DNA from: Methylococcus sp. UBA6136
GTDB taxonomy: Bacteria; Pseudomonadota; Gammaproteobacteria; Methylococcales; Methylococcaceae
Assembly: GCA_002423305.1 (NCBI GenBank)
Contig: DIVI01000060.1
Span: 1 to 11,760, forward strand
Length of the DNA stretch: 11,760 nucleotides
Direction of reading: 5' to 3'
This document shows positions 1 to 6,377 of this stretch, piece after piece. The position numbers and the translations under genes were made by a program. Position 1 is the first letter of the stretch, and each line of letters starts with the position of its first letter. The notes beneath the pieces are model-generated. The model ran no database searches. It worked only from the letters and a program-made list of their open reading frames with translations, and was not told where the DNA came from.

Positions 1-1064
1 GTGCCGCGGGCCAGCCAATCAGGCTCGACATCATTGGCCACCGGTACGCGTTTCATGTGGACCGCAAGGATCTGTTGACGACCACGCACATCGGGCAGGC
101 CAACGACCACCTGCCGATCGAAACGGCCCGGACGGAGCAGCGCCTTGTCCAAAACGTCAGCACGGTTAGTCGCAGCGATGATAATGATGCCTTCGTTACC
201 GCTGAAGCCATCCATCTCCACCAGTAGCTGATTGAGGGTTTGTTCGCGTTCGTCATGCCCTCCACCGAGTCCTGCACCGCGCTGGCGGCCAACCGCGTCG
301 ATTTCATCGATGAAAATGATACAGGGCGCACGCTTCTTGGCTTCCTCGAACATGTTGCGGACGCGGGACGCACCTACACCCACGAACATTTCCACGAAAT
401 CGGAACCCGAGATGGAAAAGAACGGAACCTTGGCTTCGCCGGCAATGGCCCGGGCTAACAGTGTTTTACCGGTTCCGGGCGGCCCGACCATCAGCGCCCC
501 TCTTGGGATCATTCCGCCCAGTTTCTGGAACTTGCTGGGATCCCGGAGGAAGTCGACCATTTCCTGGACCTCTTCCTTCGCTTCGTCACAGCCGGCGACA
601 TCGTTGAAGGTGACCTTGACCTTGTCTTCTTCGATGAGCTTGGCCTTGCTTTTGCCAAAGTTCATGGCGCCACCGCCGGCCCCACCCTGCATCCGCCGCA
701 TGAAGAAGATCCATACGCCAATGAGCAGCAACATGGGGAAGGTGGCCATCAGGAGCTGTGTTAGGAAGGAGGGACGCTCCGGGGGAATCACTTTGATGTC
801 GACATGATTCTTCAAAAGATCATCCACGAGGTGGGGATCGCCGGGGTTATACGTGGTGAAACGGTCACCGTCAGTCATCATGCCGCTGATAGTGTCGCCA
901 TCCATGTTGACTTGGCGGATAGTGCCTTGGTTGATCGCAGCGATGAAGTTCGTGTAGGTCATCGCCGTGTCGACTTTGGTCTTGGGGCTGAAATAGTTGA
1001 ACATCGACAATAGCGCGAATGCGATGACGACCCACAGGAGGATGTTCTTCGTCATGTCTTTCAT
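1..1064 (-). CDS. ftsH: ATP-dependent zinc metalloprotease FtsH (N-terminal 354 codons, partial)
   Basis: Membrane-anchored AAA+ protease that extracts and degrades inner-membrane and short-lived cytosolic proteins; in E. coli substrates include LpxC and sigma-32. Only the amino-terminal part is here; the zinc-protease domain lies beyond the left edge. Visible in order: first membrane helix (about residues 7-24), periplasmic domain (25-100), second helix (about 101-121), a Gly-rich linker, then the AAA+ module with Walker A GPPGTGKT (194-201), pore loop MFVGVGA (226-232), Walker B IIFIDEID (249-256) and the second region of homology ending RPGRFDR (311-317). I chose ATG 1064 because GAGGAAGAG lies just upstream at good spacing; an in-frame ATG at 1055 is the alternative. 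In many relatives rlmE (ftsJ) precedes ftsH; here a divergent merR-type gene does. Identification is certain. Confidence 0.97.
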   Translation of the reverse strand, partial: MKDMTKNILLWVVIAFALLSMFNYFSPKTKVDTAMTYTNFIAAINQGTIRQVNMDGDTISGMMTDGDRFTTYNPGDPHLVDDLLKNHVDIKVIPPERPSFLTQLLMATFPMLLLIGVWIFFMRRMQGGAGGGAMNFGKSKAKLIEEDKVKVTFNDVAGCDEAKEEVQEMVDFLRDPSKFQKLGGMIPRGALMVGPPGTGKTLLARAIAGEAKVPFFSISGSDFVEMFVGVGASRVRNMFEEAKKRAPCIIFIDEIDAVGRQRGAGLGGGHDEREQTLNQLLVEMDGFSGNEGIIIIAATNRADVLDKALLRPGRFDRQVVVGLPDVRGRQQILAVHMKRVPVANDVEPDWLARG

Positions 1065-1091
1065 GTCTCTTCCTCTTTCGGTTTGAATAAT

Positions 1092-1109
1092 GCGGGGTGG
1101 AATCCCCGC
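1092..1109 (-). other. GC-rich hairpin in the ftsH leader
   Basis: GCGGGG (1092-1097) and CCCCGC (1104-1109) form a perfect 6-bp stem with a 6-nt loop. It sits about 28 nt upstream of the ftsH start, just before the Shine-Dalgarno sequence. No T-run follows on the minus strand, so it does not look like an intrinsic terminator. It could stabilise the mRNA or modulate ribosome access; that is inference from position only. Confidence 0.4.
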
Positions 1110-1219
1110 GGCCTCAGCTTTGTTTTCTTCTTGCTTGGTCTCTACCAGTCTTCACCGGCTCCATCTGTGGGCTTGGCAGTAAAAGATTCTGCATTCTAGC
1201 TCGACTTGCAGTCTCCGGA

Positions 1220-1235
1220 TGTCCATGTCCTGTCC
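1220..1235 (+). repeat. Three close direct copies of TGTCC upstream of the merR-type gene
   Basis: TGTCC occurs at 1220-1224, 1226-1230 and 1231-1235, and its inverse GGACA at 1279-1283, inside the spacer of the predicted regulator promoter. First and third copies are 11 bp apart, about one helical turn. This could be a regulator-binding cluster, but such short units also arise by chance. Confidence 0.3.
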
Positions 1236-1238
1236 AGT

Positions 1239-1267
1239 ATTAACCCATGGCATCGTGGCTTTGTCAA
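1239..1267 (-). promoter_or_regulatory. Candidate sigma-70 promoter for ftsH
   Basis: On the minus strand a perfect -35 TTGACA (1267-1262) is followed after 17 bp by GTTAAT (1244-1239). The -10 lacks the important second-position A, so only the -35 is strong. It implies a leader of roughly 165 nt containing the hairpin at 1092-1109. No clear sigma-32 promoter was seen, although ftsH is a heat-shock gene in E. coli. Confidence 0.4.
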
Positions 1268-1289
1268 ACCATTGTCATGGACATATGTT
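1261..1289 (+). promoter_or_regulatory. Candidate sigma-70 promoter for the MerR-type regulator
   Basis: TTGTCA (1261-1266), a 17-bp spacer, and TATGTT (1284-1289), giving a leader of about 50 nt before the GTG at 1346. The spacer carries a small dyad, TGTC-ATG-GACA (1273-1283). The -35 overlaps the predicted ftsH -35 on the other strand almost base for base, so the two promoters may compete. Confidence 0.5.
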
Positions 1290-1345
1290 TTGAGTACCAT
1301 GAATTCTGACTGGTTGTGATGGTTTTTGTTCAATGGAGGTCTCCA

Positions 1346-2347
1346 GTGAAGTCACAGTTGTCGGATTCAACCTTCGCCATTGGCGCTGTGGCGAGACTGA
1401 CGGGCATTCCCATGGATACCCTACGTATCTGGGAGCGTCGCTACCGGGCCGTCGTGCCCCAGCGGTCATCGCAAAACCGAAGGTTTTACTCTCGGGATGA
1501 TGTTACCCGGCTGTTGCTGATCAAGCAGCTGGTCGAGCTGGGAGAACCCGTTGGCACGGTAGTGCATCTTGAGGAGGGGCAACTGAGGAATCGTCTCAAT
1601 GCCCATGCTGAGTTGCAGCAGTCGGGCAATCAGGTGCCAGGTACCGTTCATCGCGAGCGGTATGCTGCCACTGTCATGGTGTTTGGGGAGGCGCTGCCTT
1701 ACCAGATGAGGTATTGGTCAACCGAGTTGGAGCCACTCAGTCTTGTTGGTGCCTATCATCTGTTCAACGAATTTGAACAGGCGGTGATCAATCATCATCC
1801 GGAGATTCTCCTGCTGGAATTTCCCGCTCTGCAAGCCGAGGCAGTCAGCCGTATTCAGGGGTTCATGCACATAGCTCCTTCTCAGCGCGTCATAGTCGTA
1901 TATGCCTTTGCGACACGCCCAATGCTGGAGCGGCTTCGCAAGCTGGGCGTGATGGCTTTGCGGGCGCCGGTGACGCCGGCCCTGGTGTTGGAAGCTTGCC
2001 AACTTCCTCAACATCAAAGCCGACCGGAAACGGATTTCGGCGCTCATATTACTGACATCAGCCCCCGGCGATTTAGCGGCAAACAGCTGGCCATGATTAG
2101 TGGCGTATCGTCACGGCTGGTATGCGAATGTCCCCAACACCTGGTCGATCTGGTCTCCCGGGTGGCCGCATTCGAGCAATACACTCTGGACTGCGAACTA
2201 CGGACCCCAAAAGATGCCTCCATTCACGAGCGTCTCTATCGCATGACGGCCCATGCGCGAGCCACTCTGGAAAGCGCACTCTTCTACCTGTTGGAGAGCG
2301 AGAGGATTGAGATCCCGGACCACGAGGAATCTGAACCGGTGAAATAG
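1346..2347 (+). CDS. MerR-family transcriptional regulator with degenerate B12-binding-like domain and CECP tail
   Basis: DNA-binding regulator, 333 residues from a GTG start. I chose GTG 1346 because GGAGG lies 6 bp upstream and the product then begins just before the MerR helix-turn-helix; an in-frame ATG at 1316 has no such site. Residues about 8-75 form the MerR winged helix, with TGIPMDTLRIWERRY and a following RRFYSRDDV segment. Residues about 105-220 look like the Rossmann-type cobalamin-binding region of LitR/CarH-like regulators, but I see no DxHxxG motif, so B12 binding is unlikely. Residues about 240-315 form a further segment with CECPQHL (260-266) and a third Cys at 283. Length far exceeds simple MerR proteins (about 130-150). 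It diverges from ftsH and converges on the ppx-type gene. Family assignment is firm; ligand and targets are unknown. Confidence 0.88.
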   Translation: MKSQLSDSTFAIGAVARLTGIPMDTLRIWERRYRAVVPQRSSQNRRFYSRDDVTRLLLIKQLVELGEPVGTVVHLEEGQLRNRLNAHAELQQSGNQVPGTVHRERYAATVMVFGEALPYQMRYWSTELEPLSLVGAYHLFNEFEQAVINHHPEILLLEFPALQAEAVSRIQGFMHIAPSQRVIVVYAFATRPMLERLRKLGVMALRAPVTPALVLEACQLPQHQSRPETDFGAHITDISPRRFSGKQLAMISGVSSRLVCECPQHLVDLVSRVAAFEQYTLDCELRTPKDASIHERLYRMTAHARATLESALFYLLESERIEIPDHEESEPVK

Positions 2348-2391
2348 GTCACACAAGTTCATGAGCAGTTCCAAATCAATGGTTGGTCCGG

Positions 2392-3891
2392 CTACGTGAA
2401 GCTTAGATTGATATCTGCTGGCTCCAGATAACTGCTTTCTTGCTCCAAATCCGCGATCGTCAGGGGATGTTCCTCGAGCCAGCCCGCCGGGAAAGTCAGC
2501 TGGATATGATTTTTGTTCATCTCCAGCCGGACAGGAGGAACCTGAGTCAAGGCGCGACTCCGATGCAGGAGGATCGCCAGGCGCAGAACAACGGCCAACG
2601 ATCTACCTTGGTCGTCCCAGGGTGCTGATAACTCCCTGAATAGCTTGGTCGGGAATTTCCGCCGATGACAGCGAACCAAAGTCGCCAGCAGCCACTGATC
2701 CTGATTTGAAAAGCCCGGAAGGTCAGCATTCGCCAGAATGTAGGCACCGTGTTTGTGGTAGCCGCTATGAGCGATGTCGCGCCCGATATCATGCAATGCC
2801 GCAGCCCAATCCAGCCACTGGCCGGCAGTATCTCGATCCAGTGTTGCGGGAAATGCCAGCTGATCCAGCAGCATCTTGAGTGTGGCCTGAATCTGCAGCG
2901 CGTGATCCGTCTCGACGTGATATCGGGCCGCCAATGCCTGGACGGTGCGCTCCCGGACATCCTCGTGATTGATCCGGCCCAATAGATCGTGGAGCAGCCC
3001 CTCCCGCAGCGCGCCATCGGAGATTTGCATGTGTTCGATGTCGAGTGCTTCGAAAGTGGCCTGAATGATGGCCAGACCTCCGGGGAAACTGGGAAAGCGC
3101 TCCGGATCCAGGTCTGGAAAGTCGTTCCGGTTCAGACGTCCGCCATCGATGACGGCCTCAACCAGGCGGTTCAAGCCCTCGGCGCTGATGCCCTCGCGCG
3201 ACCAGCCCCGGCCCTGCAGCAGTTTCTGAGTGGTGCGCAAGGTGCCCGAGGCGCCTACGGCCTGTTTCCATTGCCGACTGTGAAACAGGTGCTCGAATGG
3301 CTCTAGCTCGCGTTTGGCTGCAATAACCGCCCGTTTGAAGCGTTTTGCGCTGATCTTGCCATCACCAAAATAAGTCATGCTCATGGACACACAGCCCATA
3401 CGCAAACTCTCTTTCTGCAGCGGGGTTTGATCGACGCCGATGATGTACTCGGTACTACCGCCACCGATATCCATCACTAGGCGGCGTTTACCGTCCGAAG
3501 GCAGGCTTTGTGACACACCCTGATAGATGAGCCGCGCCTCCTCGATACCAGAAATAATCTCGATGGGGTGGCCCAGAGCCTGCTCGGCCCTGGCCAGCCA
3601 GGGCCCCGCATTACGTGTTGCCCTCAAGGTATTAGTGCCCACAGCGCGCACACTGCCGGGTGGCAGCGATCTGAGACGTTGTCCAAAGCGCTCCATGCAG
3701 TCGAGCGCTCGCTGCTGGATATCCGGCGTCAGATCACGTTCCGGGGTGAGTCCGGACCCCAGCCGAACCATTTCGCGAAGTCGATCGAGCACCACGATTT
3801 CGTTGGCACGTAGTTCGGCGACAATCATGTGGAAGCTGTTGGAACCCAGATCAACAGCGGCAACTTGTGCAGGACGAGCGGAAGTGGTCAC
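2392..3891 (-). CDS. ppx: Exopolyphosphatase / guanosine-5'-triphosphate,3'-diphosphate phosphatase (Ppx/GppA family)
   Basis: Cytosolic enzyme that removes terminal phosphate from polyphosphate and/or converts pppGpp to ppGpp. From GTG 3891 the product is 499 residues, close to E. coli Ppx (513) and GppA (494). Motifs: VDLGSNSFHM near the start (phosphate-binding loop of the ASKHA fold), SGIEEARLIYQG (114-125) with the catalytic glutamate region, DIGGGSTE (141-148), GASGTLR (213-219), and a C-terminal HD-type domain with ALHDIGRD (365-372). The frame stays open to ATG 3957, but those 22 codons include TTA three times plus CTA, unlike the body, and encode a hydrophobic stretch absent from the family; neither start has a good Shine-Dalgarno. 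No ppk gene lies nearby. Sequence alone does not decide Ppx versus GppA activity. Its 3' end is 44 bp from that of the merR-type gene. Confidence 0.92.
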   Translation of the reverse strand: MTTSARPAQVAAVDLGSNSFHMIVAELRANEIVVLDRLREMVRLGSGLTPERDLTPDIQQRALDCMERFGQRLRSLPPGSVRAVGTNTLRATRNAGPWLARAEQALGHPIEIISGIEEARLIYQGVSQSLPSDGKRRLVMDIGGGSTEYIIGVDQTPLQKESLRMGCVSMSMTYFGDGKISAKRFKRAVIAAKRELEPFEHLFHSRQWKQAVGASGTLRTTQKLLQGRGWSREGISAEGLNRLVEAVIDGGRLNRNDFPDLDPERFPSFPGGLAIIQATFEALDIEHMQISDGALREGLLHDLLGRINHEDVRERTVQALAARYHVETDHALQIQATLKMLLDQLAFPATLDRDTAGQWLDWAAALHDIGRDIAHSGYHKHGAYILANADLPGFSNQDQWLLATLVRCHRRKFPTKLFRELSAPWDDQGRSLAVVLRLAILLHRSRALTQVPPVRLEMNKNHIQLTFPAGWLEEHPLTIADLEQESSYLEPADINLSFT

Positions 3892-3943
3892 GAATAAACA
3901 GATTAAGGCTAGATGGGAGGGAACCGCTAAAGTTCGATAAACT

Positions 3944-3970
3944 TCGACAGCCGTCATTCCGCTCTATTGT
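3944..3970 (+). promoter_or_regulatory. Weak candidate promoter for the ABC ATPase
   Basis: TCGACA (3944-3949) matches the -35 at five of six bases and TATTGT (3965-3970) the -10 at four of six, but the 15-bp spacer is short. If used, transcription would begin near 3977, after the upstream in-frame ATG at 3976, favouring translation from 4000. Confidence 0.25.
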
Positions 3971-3999
3971 CACAAATGCCACCCGAAAAAACAGCCACC

Positions 4000-4938
4000 A
4001 TGAAAGCCTTGTCCCTGCGTGGTTTGCGCAAGACCTACAAAAACGGTCTGGAAGCATTGAAAGGCATCGATCTTCAGGTCGAGTCCGGTGATTTCTTTGC
4101 CTTGCTCGGTCCAAATGGCGCCGGCAAGTCCACCACCATCGGCATCATCAGTTCGCTCGTCAACAAGACTTCGGGCCATGTCGAGATTTTTGGCCATGAT
4201 CTGGATCGTGACACCGAGGCGGCCAAGCGGCTGATCGGCATCGTCCCTCAGGAAGTTAACTTCAACCAGTTCGAGACCGTATTGGGGGTGGTCGTCAATC
4301 AGGCGGGTTATCAGGGCATTCCCCGCAAGGAAGCCAACCTGCGTGCCGAACAATACCTCACCCAGCTGGGCCTCTGGGACAAGCGCAACACTGTGTCCCG
4401 CACTTTGTCCGGCGGCATGAAGCGCAGGCTGATGATCGCTCGTGCCCTAGTCCATTCCCCCCGGCTGCTGATTCTTGATGAACCGACCGCGGGGGTTGAT
4501 ATCGAAATTCGCCGGTCCATGTGGGAATTGCTGCAGCGCATCAACCGGGAAGGAACGACCATCATCCTAACGACTCATTATCTGGAAGAGGCCGAGCAGC
4601 TTTGCCGGCATATCGCCATCATCAATCATGGTCGCATCATCGAACACAGCACGATGGAGAACCTGCTTGCCAGGATGCACGTCAATCGCTACATCCTCGA
4701 ACTGGATCGTGCCATGGATGAGCTGCCGCAACTCCCCGGCTTCGTGCTGGAACGGCTGGACGCCAAAACCCTGGCGACCGAGGTCCCGACTACCGCAGGC
4801 ATACACAACCTATTTGACGAGCTGGCTGCGGCAGGCGTTCGGGTCGTTTCCCTGCGGAATGCGGCGAACCGACTGGAGCAGCTGTTTCTGGAAATGCTGG
4901 AAACGGGCGATGGCACCAAGGTGCGGGTCCGTGCATGA
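4000..4938 (+). CDS. ABC transporter ATP-binding protein, YadG type
   Basis: Nucleotide-binding subunit of an ABC-2-type exporter, 312 residues from ATG 4000. All motifs are intact: Walker A GPNGAGKST (37-45), Q-loop glutamine 84, signature LSGGM (136-140), Walker B LLILDEP (156-162) and the switch histidine in TTHYLEEAE (193). The segment GDFFALLGPNGAGKSTTIG and the following IISSLVNKTSG are typical of the E. coli YadG group. Residues about 225-312 form the usual C-terminal extension. ATG 3976 is an alternative start; neither has a clear ribosome-binding site, and family members start close to the ALSLRGL segment. YadG-type genes are normally followed at once by a YadH-type permease. Here the stop overlaps an ATG (ATGA at 4935-4938), but that reading frame closes after 10 codons and no permease follows. 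Substrate unknown. Confidence 0.93.
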   Translation: MKALSLRGLRKTYKNGLEALKGIDLQVESGDFFALLGPNGAGKSTTIGIISSLVNKTSGHVEIFGHDLDRDTEAAKRLIGIVPQEVNFNQFETVLGVVVNQAGYQGIPRKEANLRAEQYLTQLGLWDKRNTVSRTLSGGMKRRLMIARALVHSPRLLILDEPTAGVDIEIRRSMWELLQRINREGTTIILTTHYLEEAEQLCRHIAIINHGRIIEHSTMENLLARMHVNRYILELDRAMDELPQLPGFVLERLDAKTLATEVPTTAGIHNLFDELAAAGVRVVSLRNAANRLEQLFLEMLETGDGTKVRVRA

Positions 4939-4967
4939 AGCATCCTCGCCACATCCATTTCAAATAG
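4935..4967 (+). pseudogene. Possible 10-codon remnant of the missing ABC permease gene
   Basis: An ATG overlapping the ATPase stop as ATGA, a coupling arrangement usual for ABC ATPase/permease pairs, opens a frame reading MKHPRHIHFK and then TAG. None of the three plus-strand frames downstream to 5168 shows permease-like membrane helices, so this is not a simple frameshift. A deletion that left only the 5' tip is one explanation; a chance ATGA is another. Confidence 0.25.
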
Positions 4968-4971
4968 CAGG

Positions 4972-4986
4972 AGCGCTTAGAGCGCT
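4972..4986. repeat. Inverted repeat AGCGCT-TAG-AGCGCT
   Basis: Two copies of the self-complementary hexamer AGCGCT (4972-4977, 4981-4986) around TAG can fold into a 6-bp stem with a 3-nt loop. It lies just after the ABC ATPase. No T-run follows on either strand. Confidence 0.35.
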
Positions 4987-5011
4987 GCCCCAGCGCGACC
5001 GAAGCCCAATT

Positions 5012-5028
5012 CCGGCACTCCCAGCCGG
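5012..5028. repeat. Small hairpin CCGGC / GCCGG
   Basis: CCGGC (5012-5016) pairs with GCCGG (5024-5028) across a 7-nt loop. It is the second of three hairpins within about 115 bp between the ABC ATPase and the M48 protease. Function unknown. Confidence 0.25.
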
Positions 5029-5053
5029 CACATGACCTGACAGCTTAGGGCTT

Positions 5054-5086
5054 TCTCGCCAAACCTGCCTGACGGGTCTGGCGAGA
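5054..5086. terminator. Hairpin between the convergent ABC ATPase and M48 genes, possible terminator
   Basis: TCTCGCCA (5054-5061) pairs perfectly with TGGCGAGA (5079-5086), an 8-bp stem over a 17-nt loop. It is the strongest of the three hairpins in this gap, and the flanking genes converge here, so it may stop transcripts from either side. No T-run follows on either strand, so it is not a classical intrinsic terminator. Confidence 0.35.
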
Positions 5087-5168
5087 GTGGGTCAGCGGTT
5101 GGTTAGCTCTGGGTGGCCCTGATTGGCGGTGTCTACACCGGAATGAGTTTTGGGTGCCGCCACTGGCA

Positions 5169-6041
5169 TCACCGGGGCCGCGGGGCGGTCGCTGTGGGCT
5201 GCTGAGGACGGAGCGTGGTTTGAATGTCCGGCACGGGCTTTCCCTGCTTGACCGCCTCGTAGACCAGCATCAGCTGCTTCGACTTCACCTTCATTGCCGC
5301 AATGCGCGATTCAGGATTCGGGTGAGTGCTCAGCCATTCAGGGGCGCCGCCACCGCCGACCTTGATCATCTTCTCCCACAAGGTCACCGAGGCCTCAGGG
5401 TTGAAGCCGGCCCTGGCGGCCAGTTCGATGCCCACGGTATCGGCTTCCGACTCGGCATCGCGGCTATTGGGTAACTGCAGACCCACCGTGGCCACGGAAT
5501 CTGCAACGGATGCAATGCTCCCTAAATTCACACCGAAGAGGGCACCCGCCAGAACGCCGGCGGTCAGACCGGCCCGTTGCATTTGCGCCCTCGACAGTTT
5601 TTCCGCTTGATGCGAGAGCAGGGCGTGGGAAATCTCATGCCCCATGATGGCGGCCAACTCGTCGTCTGTGGGTTGAATTTTCTGTAGAAGTCCGGTGTAG
5701 ACCGCCATCTTGCCGCCCGCCATGCACCAGGCATTGACCTCGCTGCTCTTCAAGATATGTACTTCCCATTTCCAGTTCTGGACATCGGGCCGCATTTTGA
5801 TGGCCTGCTGGACCAGCGGCTTGGTGATGGATTGCACCCGGCTGAGCTGGTAGGTGTCATCATCCAGCGCACGCTTTTGCGCCGACTCGCTGATCAGTTG
5901 GGTATAAGCTTCGGCCGATTGTTGGGCGGCGGACTCATCGCTGACGATCATGGCCTGGGTCCGGCCGGTAATCTTGTTGGTGGCACAACCACTGGCAAGG
6001 GTGGTGGCCAGAATCATCAAGGTAGAGGCTGCTGCTTTCAC
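5169..6041 (-). CDS. M48-family zinc metalloprotease, lipoprotein (LoiP/YggG-like)
   Basis: Predicted outer-membrane periplasmic lipoprotein protease, 290 residues. Residues 1-18 are a signal peptide ending in a lipobox, ASGC, with the lipidated Cys at 19. The zinc motif HEISH is at 135-139 and the third ligand is E197 in the ESEAD segment; STHPNPESR (238-246) is a conserved family element. Segment 160-185 is hydrophobic and Gly/Ala-rich. The start is GTG 6041 with GGAG 10 bp upstream; the next Met (residue 9) would leave too short a signal. Length and architecture match E. coli LoiP, which helps outer-membrane protein quality control. The C-terminal 20 residues are Pro/Thr-rich and low complexity. 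It is transcribed alone, divergent from the small secreted-protein gene. The exact substrate cannot be read from sequence. Confidence 0.93.
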   Translation of the reverse strand: MKAAASTLMILATTLASGCATNKITGRTQAMIVSDESAAQQSAEAYTQLISESAQKRALDDDTYQLSRVQSITKPLVQQAIKMRPDVQNWKWEVHILKSSEVNAWCMAGGKMAVYTGLLQKIQPTDDELAAIMGHEISHALLSHQAEKLSRAQMQRAGLTAGVLAGALFGVNLGSIASVADSVATVGLQLPNSRDAESEADTVGIELAARAGFNPEASVTLWEKMIKVGGGGAPEWLSTHPNPESRIAAMKVKSKQLMLVYEAVKQGKPVPDIQTTLRPQQPTATAPRPR

Positions 6042-6099
6042 TTCACGGGTTCTCCAAAAGGTGGGGTGATAAAGCTTTTTGACGCCAGTGTCTCATTAA

Positions 6100-6129
6100 A
6101 TTATCAGAGTCTGACATCGCGCATGTCTA
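6100..6129 (-). promoter_or_regulatory. Predicted promoter of the M48 protease gene with an internal dyad
   Basis: On the minus strand TAGACA (6129-6124), an 18-bp spacer, and GATAAT (6105-6100); each hexamer matches consensus at five of six bases. The implied leader is about 50 nt. A dyad, GACAT-CGCGC-ATGTC (6113-6127), covers much of the spacer and overlaps the -35, where a repressor or activator would be expected to bind. Confidence 0.5.
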
Positions 6130-6377
6130 GCTATTTATGCCTATTCCCGGATACATGTTCAGCAATCCGCAAGGAGAATGTCGAATTGCGTCGTCACCTG
6201 GCAGCGTCAAGTGAGTATAACTTTTGCCATTGCTTCAGGAAAACGAGCTGGGGATGATGCTCATGGCAATTCGTGATGAAAGGCGGGTAGCATGACTGGG
6301 CTGAATTTGGCCCGGATTTTGCGATGTTTCCGACCTCGGCCCCCTTTGATTTTTCTGTTGTTTTGCAAGGAGTTGTC
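6130..6377. other. Intergenic stretch between the M48 promoter and the secreted-protein gene
   Basis: This is the right part of a 336-bp divergent gap. It must hold the promoter of the gene starting at 6378. The only good -10 is TATAAC (6216-6221), without a convincing -35 at normal distance; it would leave a leader of about 150 nt. A weak dyad, GGGC/GCCC, lies at 6298-6313. I see no RNA gene or riboswitch I can name. Confidence 0.4.

Noticed and set aside
232..807. 191-codon plus-strand frame opposite ftsH
   Set aside because: Lies entirely opposite conserved FtsH AAA+ sequence; composition is Ser/Pro-rich shadow sequence.
1219..1284. 9-bp inverted repeat ATGTCCATG / CATGGACAT separated by 48 bp
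   Set aside because: An exact 9-bp pair in a gap of this size is expected by chance fairly often; only the shorter TGTCC pattern is reported, with low confidence.
6254..6295. 13-residue open frame with three ATG codons upstream of the secreted-protein gene
   Set aside because: Too short, no family, no clear ribosome-binding site and no sign of a leader peptide with biased composition.
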